DNA of 62,742 nt from an uncultured Bacteroidota bacterium (GTDB lineage Bacteria > Bacteroidota > Bacteroidia > Chitinophagales > Chitinophagaceae). Made by a program: the position numbers and the translations under genes. Where the stretch lies: positions 1 to 62,742 of the forward strand of contig CAIRES010000076.1 in NCBI GenBank assembly GCA_903877645.1, given 5' to 3'. How positions within the stretch are numbered: the stretch's first letter is position 1; each line of letters opens with the position of its first letter. Below the pieces are notes generated by a model. That model did not search any database. It was not told where the DNA came from and was given only the letters and a program-made list of their open reading frames with translations. Below are positions 36,780 to 45,979 of this stretch, in pieces.

Positions 36780-38294
36780 ATGCGGCGCGCCATATTATAT
36801 ATATCATTCCTGGTAGTCACTGCACTCGTGTTCATCAGCGCCTGCACACACAAGCCGCAAGTGCAGCCAGCCGTACTTGCCGATGGCGGTTTCCCTGATT
36901 CTGTGGCAAATATCCTCATCACCCAGTGCGCTACTGCAGGTTGTCACAACCAGGCCAGCTATCAATTGGCTGCCGGCCTGCTGCTCGATAATTATGCCCA
37001 CCTGCTTGCCGGTAGCAATTTCGGCGCCGAGGTGGTGGCCTACAGCACACAATTCAGCGACCTGCTGCCCTACATGAATGCCTACGACTCATCGGATGCA
37101 ATGGCAAATGATCCCGGCCATATTGCCGTGTACCCTACCCGCCAGCAATACCTCACTATAAAGAACTGGATCGCACATGGCGCACCCGATAAAAACGGCA
37201 ACATACCCTTTGCCTCGAACCCCGATACCCGCCAAAAAATATATGTAGCCATATCTTCGGGGTGCAACCAGATCGCCGTCATTGATGCGCAATCTCACCT
37301 GGTGATGCGCTACATTACGGTTGGGGGCCCCAATAATTACAATCCGCACGACGTGAAGGTATCAAGTGATGGGGCGTTTGCCTATGTATCGCTATACACG
37401 GGTACAGAGGTGCAGAAGATAGATACCCGGACTGATAGCGTTATCGCCAGCACCGATCTCAGCGCCATTACAGGTGGCAGCATCGGTTACTGGAGCATTA
37501 TCAATCTCTCGCCAATGGATACAGCTATTATGGTGAGCGGGTGGACATCTCCCGGCTTCATCGCTTCCATAAACACAGCCAATATGACCGTGAATACAAA
37601 AATGTCCGTGGATATTTTTACCGGTGGCACATCCAGTTTCCCGCTCCCGCATGGGATCGCCAGCAACGCGGCCTATGATACTTTTTTTGCGGCACTGCAG
37701 GATGGCAATGTCGTCAATAGGTTTTCTTTCAGCCCTACTATCATAAAGCAAGTATTGGTAAAAGGATCAGTACCTATTCTTGCAGGGCTCACCGGAGCTA
37801 ATCAGACGCCTGATCCGCACCAGTTACAGATGCTGCCGGATTACTCCAAATATTTTGTGACGTGTCAGGGTACAAACGAAGTGCGGGTAATGGACGCTCA
37901 TACCGGTAAATTACTGGATTCTATCCCGGTGGGTTCTTATCCGCAGGACATGGATATCTCCCCCTCAAAAGGATATATTTTCGTTGCTTGTTATAAGGAT
38001 GCCGCCAACCCCAATGGGTATGGCTCGGTCTATGTTATTGACTATAATACGGATAAGGTAGTAGACATTTTATATGGCGATTTCTTTGCCCCGCACGAAA
38101 TGGCCGTTGATGAGCAGGACGGCTTGTTGTTTATATGCAGCACCAACCTGGGTGGCAATGCCCATCATGCCGGCCTTTGTGGCGGGCCTGATGGCTGGTA
38201 TAGCGTGTACGACCTCAACACACTAAAGCCTGTTGATACTAAAAGGTATGAGGTGCCTCAAAATCCCTACACAGTTTCTGTAAGGTTCAAATGA
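36780..38294 (+). CDS. Beta-propeller lipoprotein with haem-like CX4CH motif
   Basis: A 504-residue exported lipoprotein. The lipobox ISAC places the lipidated cysteine at residue 22. A region near residue 50 reads ILITQCATAGCHNQ, a C-X4-C-H arrangement found in some unusual c-type haem sites. The rest (about 140-490) has YVTN/lactonase-like propeller repeats such as VAISSGCNQIAVIDAQSHLVMRYITVGG, VRVMDAHTGKLLDSIPVGSYPQDMDISP and VYVIDYNTDKVVDILYG. It probably sits at the outer membrane and may carry electrons or sense ligands; substrate unknown. If haem is not bound, the cysteines may simply form a disulphide. Confidence 0.8.
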   Translation: MRRAILYISFLVVTALVFISACTHKPQVQPAVLADGGFPDSVANILITQCATAGCHNQASYQLAAGLLLDNYAHLLAGSNFGAEVVAYSTQFSDLLPYMNAYDSSDAMANDPGHIAVYPTRQQYLTIKNWIAHGAPDKNGNIPFASNPDTRQKIYVAISSGCNQIAVIDAQSHLVMRYITVGGPNNYNPHDVKVSSDGAFAYVSLYTGTEVQKIDTRTDSVIASTDLSAITGGSIGYWSIINLSPMDTAIMVSGWTSPGFIASINTANMTVNTKMSVDIFTGGTSSFPLPHGIASNAAYDTFFAALQDGNVVNRFSFSPTIIKQVLVKGSVPILAGLTGANQTPDPHQLQMLPDYSKYFVTCQGTNEVRVMDAHTGKLLDSIPVGSYPQDMDISPSKGYIFVACYKDAANPNGYGSVYVIDYNTDKVVDILYGDFFAPHEMAVDEQDGLLFICSTNLGGNAHHAGLCGGPDGWYSVYDLNTLKPVDTKRYEVPQNPYTVSVRFK

Positions 38295-38313
38295 TCGCCA
38301 GCGTTTCTTTACC

Positions 38314-38321
38314 TACTTTTG
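38314..38321 (+). promoter_or_regulatory. -7 promoter box for folB
   Basis: TACTTTTG fits TAnnTTTG and ends 7 bases before the folB ATG. The transcript would be close to leaderless, as for the gene at 11590. Confidence 0.6.
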
Positions 38322-38328
38322 TACCTAT

Positions 38329-38661
38329 ATGCTTACAGTGTCACTGCACGGAATCAAGATACACGCACCTCACGGACTTTACCCCGAGGAGCATATCCTC
38401 GGTAATGTCTTTGAGATAGATGTAGACCTCTGGTTGCCCGATACCCTGCCCTGGCCATTTGCCGATTATACTATCATCAACAAAGTGGTCAGCGATACTT
38501 TTCAAATGCCTGGCCAATTACTGGAAACCTTTGTCGCCAATATCTACAATAGCCTCAAAGAACAATTCCCAATAGCAGAGAAGATACGTGTATGCATAAA
38601 AAAACTACATCCCCCTATGGCGGGAGATGTAGCGTATGCAAAAGTATGTTACGAAGCCTGA
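38329..38661 (+). CDS. folB: Dihydroneopterin aldolase
   Basis: A 110-residue FolB-type protein that splits dihydroneopterin in folate synthesis. The sequence starts with LTVSLHGIKIHAPHGLYPEEHILGNVFEIDVDLW, with the catalytic-region YPEE near residue 17. It continues with QLLETFVANIYNSLKEQFPIAEKIRVCIKKLHPPM, as in the family. Promoter placement supports the start. No other folate gene is adjacent. Downstream is a dispersed repeat and then purL in convergent orientation. Confidence 0.92.
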   Translation: MLTVSLHGIKIHAPHGLYPEEHILGNVFEIDVDLWLPDTLPWPFADYTIINKVVSDTFQMPGQLLETFVANIYNSLKEQFPIAEKIRVCIKKLHPPMAGDVAYAKVCYEA

Positions 38662-38718
38662 TTTGGTCCCGATAGCTATCAGGATGGAATTTGGAATTTG
38701 TTTTTTGGGATTTGGATT
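38662..38718. repeat. Dispersed repeat with GATAGCTATC palindrome
   Basis: TCCCGATAGCTATCAGGA is an imperfect palindrome, followed by GGAATTTGGAATTTG, a T-run and GGGATTTGGATT. It belongs to the same family as the block at 8085-8200. Lying between convergent genes, the hairpin and T-run could also end transcription from folB. Confidence 0.7.
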
Positions 38719-40920
38719 CTACGCAAGTAGCTTTTCCAGCGCAGTATCATAAGCTTCTTTCCAATCGCTTATATAGCCCCAGCTTTCATCGTCTATACAG
38801 ATCTCTTTGTTAGCCGTCACCAGTCCTATTTTAGTAAATGGTGTGCCTTTTAATTCCGCTTCGAAGAGTGCCTGTAGTTCAGGGTTGATGCTCACTACTA
38901 CGCGGCTTTGCGCCTCGCCAAACAGCACTGCATCCTTGCGGATCCCCGTCCCGGTGCTTACACTAAAGCCAAGGCCGTTGGTCATGCCGCTTTCCAGCAG
39001 GCAGGCAAAAAGGCCGCCCTCTGAAATGTCGTGTGCTGATTTGATGAGCTTGGAACTGATGAGTCGTGCCACGGTCTGCTGCACTGCAAACTCTTCTTCC
39101 AGCTCAAAGTGTGGGGCAGGACTATGAGAAACACCGCACAAATGGTGCAGGTATTCGCTGCAGTTGATGTCGTTCCTGTTTTCACCGATCAGGTATATGT
39201 TGTCGCCGGCATGCTTAAAGCTCAGCGACATCTTCTGGTCCAGTTTATCCAGTATGCCTACCATACCTATGGTGGGGGTAGGGTATACGGGGCCATCTTC
39301 GCTCTGGTTGTAAAAGCTCACATTACCGCCGGTTACCGGGGTGTCAAACTTCAGGCAGGCCGCGCCCATACCCTTTATGGCATTTACAAACTGGTAGTAC
39401 ACTTCCGGGTTGTAGGGGTTGCCAAAGTTCAGGCAGTTGGTGATGGCTACAGGCAGGCCTCCGCTGCACACTATATTGCGTGATGCCTCGCTCACAGCGA
39501 TCATTGCGCCCTTGTAAGGGTCGGCAAATACATAGCGGCTGTTGCAGTCTGTGGTCATGGCTATGGCTTTCTCTGTGCCATGCACGCGCACTATTGCTGC
39601 ATCACTTGGTTCGTTGGTATGTGTATTGCCGGTGCCTACCATGCTGTCGTACTGCTCGTATATCCAGCGCTTGGAGGCTATGTTCGGCAGTTGTATCAGC
39701 TCATAAGCCATAGCTTTCAAGTCGCCCGGAATAGCTATTGTATCAGGATTGAATTTTTGTATCTCCTTGAGGTATTCAGGTTCTGTGTAAGTGCGCTCAT
39801 ATATAGGAGCGCCGCCACCCAGCACCAGGCTTTCGGCTGGCACATTAGCCACCAGTTCGCCATTCATATAATACTTCAGGTTCAGGTCTTTAGTTACCTC
39901 GCCTATCTGTACACAATGGATGTCCCACTTGTCAAAGATCTTTTGAACTTCGCTTTCGCGGCCTTTCTTCACTACTATGAGCATACGCTCCTGGCTTTCG
40001 CTCAGCAACATTTCCCATGGTTTCATATTGGCCTGTCGTGTGGGTACTTTATCCAGGTGAATGATCATGCCATGCTCGCCCTTGGCGCTCATTTCGCTGG
40101 TGCTGCAGGTAATACCCGCTGCACCCATGTCCTGCATACCGATCAGTGCGCCGGTAGGGATCATCTCGAGGCAGGCTTCCAGCAGCTTCTTTTCTTCAAA
40201 GGGGTCGCCCACTTGCACCGATGGCAGCGACTCAGCGCTGTTCTCATTGATATCGGCTGATGCAAATGAGGCACCGCCTATACCGTCTTTACCGGTAGAT
40301 GCGCCCACGATGAATACGGGGTTGCCAGCACCATGCGATGTGGCAGATACTGTTTGCCCTACCTTCACCACGCCCACGCTCATAGCATTTACGAGGGGAT
40401 TCGTCTGGTAGCAGCTTTCATAATATACTTCACCGGCTACAGTAGGTACGCCAAAGCAGTTGCCGTAATGGCCTATGCCTTTTACAACGCCCTTGATGAG
40501 CCATTTTGTTTTGGGGTTATCCACCTTGCCAAAGCGCAGTGAGTTGAGCGAAGCGATAGGCCGTGCACCCATCGTGAATATATCGCGGTGTATACCGCCC
40601 ACGCCGGTGGCCGCACCCTGGAAGGGTTCAATAGCAGATGGGTGGTTGTGCGACTCTATTTTGAACACGCATCCCCAGCCATCGCCTATATCTACGAGGC
40701 CGGCATTTTCTTCGCCTGCCTTTACAAGCAGCCTTGCGCCGTCACGGGGCAGGGTCTTCAGCCAGGTGATGGAGTTCTTATAGCTGCAATGCTCGCTCCA
40801 CATTACGGAGTACATGGCTACTTCAGTAAAATTGGGCGTACGGCCCAATACCTGCTTTATCTTTTCAAATTCTTCTTCGCGAAGGCCCAGTTTAGTAGCC
40901 TGTTCGAGTGTTGCTAACAT
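38719..40920 (-). CDS. purL: Phosphoribosylformylglycinamidine synthase, PurL subunit
   Basis: A 733-residue small-type PurL, the ATP-dependent synthetase of purine biosynthesis that works with PurQ (glutaminase) and PurS. Diagnostic blocks are SEHCSYKNSITWLKTLP, KIESHNHPSAIEPFQGAATGVGGIHRDIFTMGARPIASLNSLRFG and MQDMGAAGITCSTSEMSAKG. The length separates it from the 1300-residue fused form. No purQ or purS is in the window. Confidence 0.98.
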   Translation of the reverse strand: MLATLEQATKLGLREEEFEKIKQVLGRTPNFTEVAMYSVMWSEHCSYKNSITWLKTLPRDGARLLVKAGEENAGLVDIGDGWGCVFKIESHNHPSAIEPFQGAATGVGGIHRDIFTMGARPIASLNSLRFGKVDNPKTKWLIKGVVKGIGHYGNCFGVPTVAGEVYYESCYQTNPLVNAMSVGVVKVGQTVSATSHGAGNPVFIVGASTGKDGIGGASFASADINENSAESLPSVQVGDPFEEKKLLEACLEMIPTGALIGMQDMGAAGITCSTSEMSAKGEHGMIIHLDKVPTRQANMKPWEMLLSESQERMLIVVKKGRESEVQKIFDKWDIHCVQIGEVTKDLNLKYYMNGELVANVPAESLVLGGGAPIYERTYTEPEYLKEIQKFNPDTIAIPGDLKAMAYELIQLPNIASKRWIYEQYDSMVGTGNTHTNEPSDAAIVRVHGTEKAIAMTTDCNSRYVFADPYKGAMIAVSEASRNIVCSGGLPVAITNCLNFGNPYNPEVYYQFVNAIKGMGAACLKFDTPVTGGNVSFYNQSEDGPVYPTPTIGMVGILDKLDQKMSLSFKHAGDNIYLIGENRNDINCSEYLHHLCGVSHSPAPHFELEEEFAVQQTVARLISSKLIKSAHDISEGGLFACLLESGMTNGLGFSVSTGTGIRKDAVLFGEAQSRVVVSINPELQALFEAELKGTPFTKIGLVTANKEICIDDESWGYISDWKEAYDTALEKLLA

Positions 40921-40997
40921 GCGGTAAAAGTAAGAAAATTTCGGGGAGGTACTAAATGGGTAATAAGTGTTATATAACCCTCGTATTGTCGTTCTTT

Positions 40998-42719
40998 TTA
41001 ATGACAGAACTGCTGCATCAGTTGCGGCGCTGTTTCATTGCCCATATCAGCCGCTTTTTTCCAGTCATTGCAGGCGCCGGATGAATCCTTAAGGCCCAGG
41101 CGCACCATGCCCCGGTCGGTATAAGCGGCGTTATTATCCGGCCTGAATTTGAGGAAGGTATCGTAATCCAGCAGGGCGCCTGCCAGGTCATTCATGCTGG
41201 CCTTGGTGGATGCCCGGTTGTAATAATACTGCGCATGATTAGGGCTCAGGCGCAAGGCCTCATTATAATCGGCAAGTGCCATATCCATATCCTCTCCCTG
41301 GAAGTAGGCTCCACCTCTGTTGGCATAGGCATCAATATAGCCAGGATGTTGTTGTATAGCGGTATCGTAGTCTTCTATGGCTCCGCGCAGGTCATTGTCC
41401 TTCACTTTTACATTGCCACGCAGCCAGTAGAAATAAGAGCAATCGGCCACATCGCTGTTTTTTTCGATCACGTCTGTAAATATGCTCATGCTGTTCTTCC
41501 AGGCATCTATTCGCAGCCACGTTATCATGCCGCAGGCACCTATGAACACCAAGAATACAGCAATGCCCACGGCCTGCCACCTTGGCAAGGCCACACGTAC
41601 CATCCACTGGCCTATGATATAAAAAAGGCCAATGTACGGGATATAACTATACCGCTCAGGGGTAAGTGCAGGCCCTACAGAAATCAGTTGCGGCATTACG
41701 CCAATCGTAACAGCAAAAAAAGCAGCTCCAAACAATAATTCCTTTCTCAGCGCGCCGCGCCTGAACACCAGCCAGCCTATAAATACCATAAAAAGCAGCG
41801 AGGCATAGTACACCCACGGCAGCAGGCCATTGTGCATATCCGGGTAGTAGTGCATAGCCGACAAATGGACCGGTGTAAACAGCTTAGTAATATAAAATGC
41901 AGGTATTGTTGTCAATAAAAATATCCGGTTAATGAAGCCATAAGATGCCGGTGTTATCTGCTCCATACTGCCGTCACCGCCGCGCGACAATATTCCGAGT
42001 ATGAAAATAAATACCGAAAAAGCCAGTAGTGGCAGTTTCTCCCCTATCGCTTTCCCTGCAAGCTTCCTGCCTTGGTATAAATCTATAACTACCAGCAGCA
42101 TGGGCAGTGTTACCGCCTCCGTCTTTGAAAAAACTGCCAGCACAAAACACCCCGCTGTAGCCAGGTAATACTTCGTCTTATATCCTGTATCTGTATAGCA
42201 CAGGTAAAAGAATACAGACAGCAGGTAGAAGAACGCGTACAGCATATCCTTGCGCTCTGATGCCCATGCTACTTCCTCTACGTGCATGGGGTGTATGGCA
42301 AATAATAATGAGACAACTACCGCAGTTATCCTGTTTCTACTCAACCGCTCCGCTATCTTAAAAACAACGAACGTGCTGCACAGGTGCAGGAGAATGTTGA
42401 TGATGTGGGACGGCATAGGATCAAAACCGAACAACTTGTATTCCAGCGCGAAAGAGAGCGTGGTCAGTGGCTGATACTTGCCATCGGCGAATGTGGTAAA
42501 TATTTTAGCGAAGTTCCCATCCTTTACTAACGGGTTGCCCAGTATAAAATTAGCGTCGTCAAATGCAAGGAACTCATTAAATATCACTTTGCTATACAAC
42601 AATGCCGTAAGCAGCAATATCAGATATGGCGCCCATTTTAGCAATTGTCCGGGTATCCCTGCTTTGCTTCTGTTGGCCGGCTCATTGGGTACAGCAATAT
42701 TTTTTTCGTCATTGGCCAT
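40998..42719 (-). CDS. TMTC-like membrane glycosyltransferase with TPR domain
   Basis: A 573-residue protein with about ten membrane segments (about 30-405) and a TPR block near residues 415-560. The first external loop has D54-D55 in LAFDDANFILGNPLV. The second has LFAIHPMHVEEVAWASERKDMLYA, the same signature as the 26046 protein (HPMHVE..AW...RKD). Predicted GT-C fold enzyme that could use a lipid-linked sugar to modify exported proteins. The gene 3' of it on the other side, 42784, is also a polytopic membrane protein of similar style and lies 64 bases upstream on this strand. Confidence 0.8.
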   Translation of the reverse strand: MANDEKNIAVPNEPANRSKAGIPGQLLKWAPYLILLLTALLYSKVIFNEFLAFDDANFILGNPLVKDGNFAKIFTTFADGKYQPLTTLSFALEYKLFGFDPMPSHIINILLHLCSTFVVFKIAERLSRNRITAVVVSLLFAIHPMHVEEVAWASERKDMLYAFFYLLSVFFYLCYTDTGYKTKYYLATAGCFVLAVFSKTEAVTLPMLLVVIDLYQGRKLAGKAIGEKLPLLAFSVFIFILGILSRGGDGSMEQITPASYGFINRIFLLTTIPAFYITKLFTPVHLSAMHYYPDMHNGLLPWVYYASLLFMVFIGWLVFRRGALRKELLFGAAFFAVTIGVMPQLISVGPALTPERYSYIPYIGLFYIIGQWMVRVALPRWQAVGIAVFLVFIGACGMITWLRIDAWKNSMSIFTDVIEKNSDVADCSYFYWLRGNVKVKDNDLRGAIEDYDTAIQQHPGYIDAYANRGGAYFQGEDMDMALADYNEALRLSPNHAQYYYNRASTKASMNDLAGALLDYDTFLKFRPDNNAAYTDRGMVRLGLKDSSGACNDWKKAADMGNETAPQLMQQFCH

Positions 42720-42783
42720 ATTACCTGTAATGCATTGTGTGGCTGTGTTCCGCTCAAAAATAGAGATTTAAACCCAATATCTC

Positions 42784-44247
42784 CTATTGCGGTACAGGTG
42801 TTGTATGTGCCTCTTGTGCTTTTATGAATAAAACAAATGGCATGATGTAGCCCGTAACAAACAGGTAATCTAAAAAGCGCAGATTAACAGCAGATGCAAA
42901 AATGCTGAATGCCATATACCCAAAGAAAAACGATCCCCACACGATGATCAACCCCCACTTGCTACGCGGCACAGAACGCCAGATAGGTATCACGCGCGCC
43001 ACGAAAAACAAAATTGCGGCAATATTCAGTATGTTGAGTAGTAGTGAGAGGGCAGGGTATATAGCAATGACCTTGCTTTGCAAAACAGGGTAGGTGCAAT
43101 CGAGGTATTCGGAGGATATCCCAAACCAATCTATTGCTTCAGGCGTTAGCTTTATATGGCCGTAGTCATAGTTGGCCAGTACCTCCGTGGGGGGATAGAA
43201 ATAATTGGTGCTATTAGGAACAATGAAATGCCGAAAGAACGGCCATGGATAGTGCTTCACAATATACCAGCCATAATCATTAAGTGCAACAGAGGCAGTA
43301 AACCAGCTTGCCAGGTAATCTGTTCCATCACGCCTCATGCAGATCTTGTGGTATTTCTTGAGTGGTGACTTCATATCCCACAGGTACACATAGCCTACAC
43401 CTGTCATTTTGCTTACCGAGTCAATGTTCATCTTTACGCAGTGATCGATGATCTGCATGTCAAAATCAGGTAGTTCCTCACTTTTTATAGATGTATATGG
43501 ATAGCAATACAGCGCATTATTGGCGATCTGCCAGCCGGCAAAACCCGAGAATACATTAGTGTTGGTGTACAATAGGTTTGTTCTTTTTTGCTGCCATACC
43601 GTCAATGATATTACAGAGAGTGTCAGCCCTGCACCAATGAGCTTGTAACTTATTTTGGCTTTACTAACGGCGAAAGCAGCTATGGCCACCAGTGGAAAGA
43701 ACATAGCAGTGTACCGCATCCGGAAGCATAGGTATAAAAACAGCAACTGTGTGATTAACGCCCACCAGCCCGGCTTTTTTACGATCCACAGGCAGGTGGC
43801 CAGCCAAATCACTGTAAGTGAGCAAAACAGGCTGTCGCTCGAGATCAGGTTGGCCTGAAAGAGCAAGATGGGATTGCAAAGAACAATTACAAGGATAGGT
43901 AACTTCAATTTGCTGGGTAGTCCGAACAAATAATCAACGCTGAAAAAGAAGAACAGGCTGCTGAGCACAAACAGCAAATACTGGAGGAACACCGCGCTGC
44001 CGGGCGATGAAAATAGGAAATTAATGCCCTGCATAAACAAAGAATAGCCCAATGGCCGGTAAGTAGCGCTAAAATCATTCTTTGCCCAAAGGATATAATT
44101 CAGGGAATCAACAAAAAAATCGGGTTGCGGATAGCAATATTTCAATAAAGGGTAAAGACCGGCAGATACGCACAACGCAATGATCAGCAAAAGCTTTTGA
44201 CCCTGCAGGTAGTTTAGAAAATTATCTTTTTTGTTGTCAAGGTTCAC
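42784..44247 (-). CDS. Polytopic membrane protein, possibly GT-C glycosyltransferase
   Basis: A 487-residue protein with about eleven membrane segments. The first external loop, DFFVDSLNYILWAKNDFSATYRPLGYSLFMQG, has an acidic residue and a YRPLGYS motif like those of PMT_2/ArnT-type GT-C enzymes. A long external segment lies at about 245-375. No firm family assignment is possible. It is upstream of the TMTC-like gene with 64 bases between and may be co-transcribed. It is divergent from the dcw cluster. Confidence 0.65.
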   Translation of the reverse strand: MNLDNKKDNFLNYLQGQKLLLIIALCVSAGLYPLLKYCYPQPDFFVDSLNYILWAKNDFSATYRPLGYSLFMQGINFLFSSPGSAVFLQYLLFVLSSLFFFFSVDYLFGLPSKLKLPILVIVLCNPILLFQANLISSDSLFCSLTVIWLATCLWIVKKPGWWALITQLLFLYLCFRMRYTAMFFPLVAIAAFAVSKAKISYKLIGAGLTLSVISLTVWQQKRTNLLYTNTNVFSGFAGWQIANNALYCYPYTSIKSEELPDFDMQIIDHCVKMNIDSVSKMTGVGYVYLWDMKSPLKKYHKICMRRDGTDYLASWFTASVALNDYGWYIVKHYPWPFFRHFIVPNSTNYFYPPTEVLANYDYGHIKLTPEAIDWFGISSEYLDCTYPVLQSKVIAIYPALSLLLNILNIAAILFFVARVIPIWRSVPRSKWGLIIVWGSFFFGYMAFSIFASAVNLRFLDYLFVTGYIMPFVLFIKAQEAHTTPVPQ

Positions 44248-44378
44248 TGGGGCTCAAATCTAAGTAATAAATGCAGATGTGATTCGTGCTGAGATATTGG
44301 CCATATTCTTTATTTCTATGTTGTTGGTGCACTCCTTAAAATGATCATTTTGTATGGCAAATTCATCTAATAAACACG

Positions 44379-44490
44379 TTATCCACACTTTCTAACAGGT
44401 TGTCCACATACTATTCAGGCATTTTGGCCTTCTGAATGGCTGAAATGCAATACCATAAAGGTTTTCAAGATATATATAGGGTGTGGATAA
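44379..44490. promoter_or_regulatory. Cluster of three DnaA-box-like sites
   Basis: TTATCCACA at 44379-44387 is a perfect consensus box. TTGTCCACA at 44400-44408 has one difference. TGTGGATAA at 44482-44490 is a perfect box on the other strand. They lie just upstream of the mraZ operator, so DnaA may control the dcw cluster. Confidence 0.5.
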
Positions 44491-44508
44491 ATATGTTTGA
44501 CTCAAAAA

Positions 44509-44548
44509 GTGTTTGGTAGTGGGATTTTGTGTTATTTTGTGGTAATTC
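44509..44548 (+). promoter_or_regulatory. MraZ operator: four 10-bp direct repeats
   Basis: The sequence reads GTGTTTGGTA, GTGGGATTTT, GTGTTATTTT, GTGGTAATTC, four units in exact 10-base register, ending 15 bases before the mraZ start. The known MraZ site in other bacteria is a series of TGGGN repeats every 10 bp, and the arrangement here matches that. Self-repression of mraZ and the cluster is expected. Confidence 0.75.
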
Positions 44549-44563
44549 TGATTCAATACACAC

Positions 44564-45031
44564 ATGGCCAACTTTCTCGGTGAATATGAAGTAGCACTAG
44601 ACGCCAAAGGGCGTTTCCTGTTACCATCGGGCTTCCGCAAGCAACTTGCCGAGGGAGAAGGGGGAAAATTTGTCATTAACCGTGGGTTTGAGAATTGCCT
44701 CACTATATATACCGTCGATGTATGGAATTCGATCAGTGAGAAAATAAATAAGCTCAACGATTTCAAACCGGCCGTAAGGGAATTCAAAAGATTATTTCTG
44801 AATGGAGCTAACATGGTAGAGCCCGATAGCGCCGACAGGCTGCTGGTAGCAAAGCCATTGATGGATTTTGCTGGTATCAAAAAAGATGCTGTGTTGAGTG
44901 CGCAGGGCAATAAGCTGGAGTTGTGGGATAAAGATACTTACTATAACTATCTGCGCCAACACGCAGGTGGCTTTAGTAAGCTGGCAGAAGAAGTGGCAAA
45001 TGATTTCGGAAACCCGTTTGAAAATATATAA
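44564..45031 (+). CDS. mraZ: Transcriptional regulator MraZ
   Basis: A 155-residue DNA-binding protein with two AbrB-like halves. The first has GEYEVALDAKGRFLLPSGFRKQL, the second GANMVEPDSADRLLVAKPLMDFAGIKKDAVLSAQGNKLELWD. In other bacteria it binds repeats before its own gene and represses the dcw cluster; the matching repeats are at 44509-44548. Two bases separate it from rsmH. Confidence 0.96.
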   Translation: MANFLGEYEVALDAKGRFLLPSGFRKQLAEGEGGKFVINRGFENCLTIYTVDVWNSISEKINKLNDFKPAVREFKRLFLNGANMVEPDSADRLLVAKPLMDFAGIKKDAVLSAQGNKLELWDKDTYYNYLRQHAGGFSKLAEEVANDFGNPFENI

Positions 45032-45033
45032 AA

Positions 45034-45942
45034 ATGGGCAACCCCGAATTTTACCACACAACAGTTCTTTTACATGAAGCAGTAGATGGGTTGGCGATAA
45101 AGCCAGACGGCGTATATGTAGATGCCACCTTCGGCGGCGGCGGCCACAGCAGGCTGATACTGGAAAAGCTGGGGCCGAAAGGAAAGCTCATAGCGTTTGA
45201 CCAGGATGCAGATGCGTGGCGCAACAAGCCCGATGACGACAGGCTGATACCGGTGACGGAAAATTTTAAATACATGCGCCGCTTTTTGCGGTTGCACGGA
45301 CATAGTGAGGTGGATGGGATCTTAGCAGATCTGGGTGTAAGTTCTTTTCAGTTTGATACGGCAGAACGGGGGTTCTCGATCAGGTATGACGGCCCGCTGG
45401 ATATGCGCATGGACAAGCGCAGCGAAGTAACGGCTGCAACCGTGCTGCGCACCTACAGCGAGCAGCAGTTGCACACCATCTTCGAGCAATACGGTGAAGT
45501 GCGCAACTCGAAGCAACTGGCGAAGCACATTGTAGACCAGCGTAAAGGCACAGGGCTGCAGACGATCAGTTCTTTCAAAGCTATGCTTGGGCCGGTGATG
45601 CGCGGCAACCCGAACAAGTACCTGGCGCAGGTATTCCAGGCGCTGCGGATCGAGGTGAATGACGAGCTGGGTGCGCTGAAGGAATTGCTGCAGCAGTCGG
45701 CGTTAAGCCTGAAGCCCGGTGGGCGCTTATCGGTCATCTCCTTCCACTCGCTGGAAGACAGGCTGGTGAAGCACTACATCAAGCGCGGCAGGTGGGATGA
45801 GGCAGGCGAATATGAAGAACCGGTAAAGCCATTGATGAGGCCGATAACCGCAAAGCCCATAGAGCCGGCAGAGGAAGAACAAAAAAATAATCCCCGCTCC
45901 CGCAGTGCGAGATTAAGAGTGGGGGAGCGGATAGCAGAGTAA
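45034..45942 (+). CDS. rsmH: 16S rRNA (cytosine-1402-N4)-methyltransferase
   Basis: A 302-residue SAM-dependent enzyme that methylates C1402 of 16S rRNA. Motifs are YVDATFGGGGHSRLILEKLGPKGKLIAFDQD (SAM binding) and ILADLGVSSFQFDTAERGFSIRYDGPLDMRMD. The C-terminal VISFHSLEDRLVKHYIKRG is also diagnostic. Its place right after mraZ is the conserved order. Confidence 0.98.
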   Translation: MGNPEFYHTTVLLHEAVDGLAIKPDGVYVDATFGGGGHSRLILEKLGPKGKLIAFDQDADAWRNKPDDDRLIPVTENFKYMRRFLRLHGHSEVDGILADLGVSSFQFDTAERGFSIRYDGPLDMRMDKRSEVTAATVLRTYSEQQLHTIFEQYGEVRNSKQLAKHIVDQRKGTGLQTISSFKAMLGPVMRGNPNKYLAQVFQALRIEVNDELGALKELLQQSALSLKPGGRLSVISFHSLEDRLVKHYIKRGRWDEAGEYEEPVKPLMRPITAKPIEPAEEEQKNNPRSRSARLRVGERIAE

Positions 45943-45979
45943 AAAATATTTCCGAAAGGAAGTCTATATAAAAGAAGTA

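Larger units (their letters stand above)
44248..44563 (+). promoter_or_regulatory. Divergent regulatory region upstream of mraZ
   Basis: This AT-rich 316-base gap separates the minus-strand membrane protein gene from mraZ. It contains three DnaA-box-like sequences (44379-44490) and the tandem MraZ-operator repeats (44509-44548). No gene is supported here. Confidence 0.6.

Noticed and set aside
44379-44490. Chromosomal origin of replication
   Set aside because: Three boxes in a short gap, with no dnaA, dnaN or other origin-linked gene and no clear AT-rich unwinding region. Regulation of mraZ is the simpler reading.
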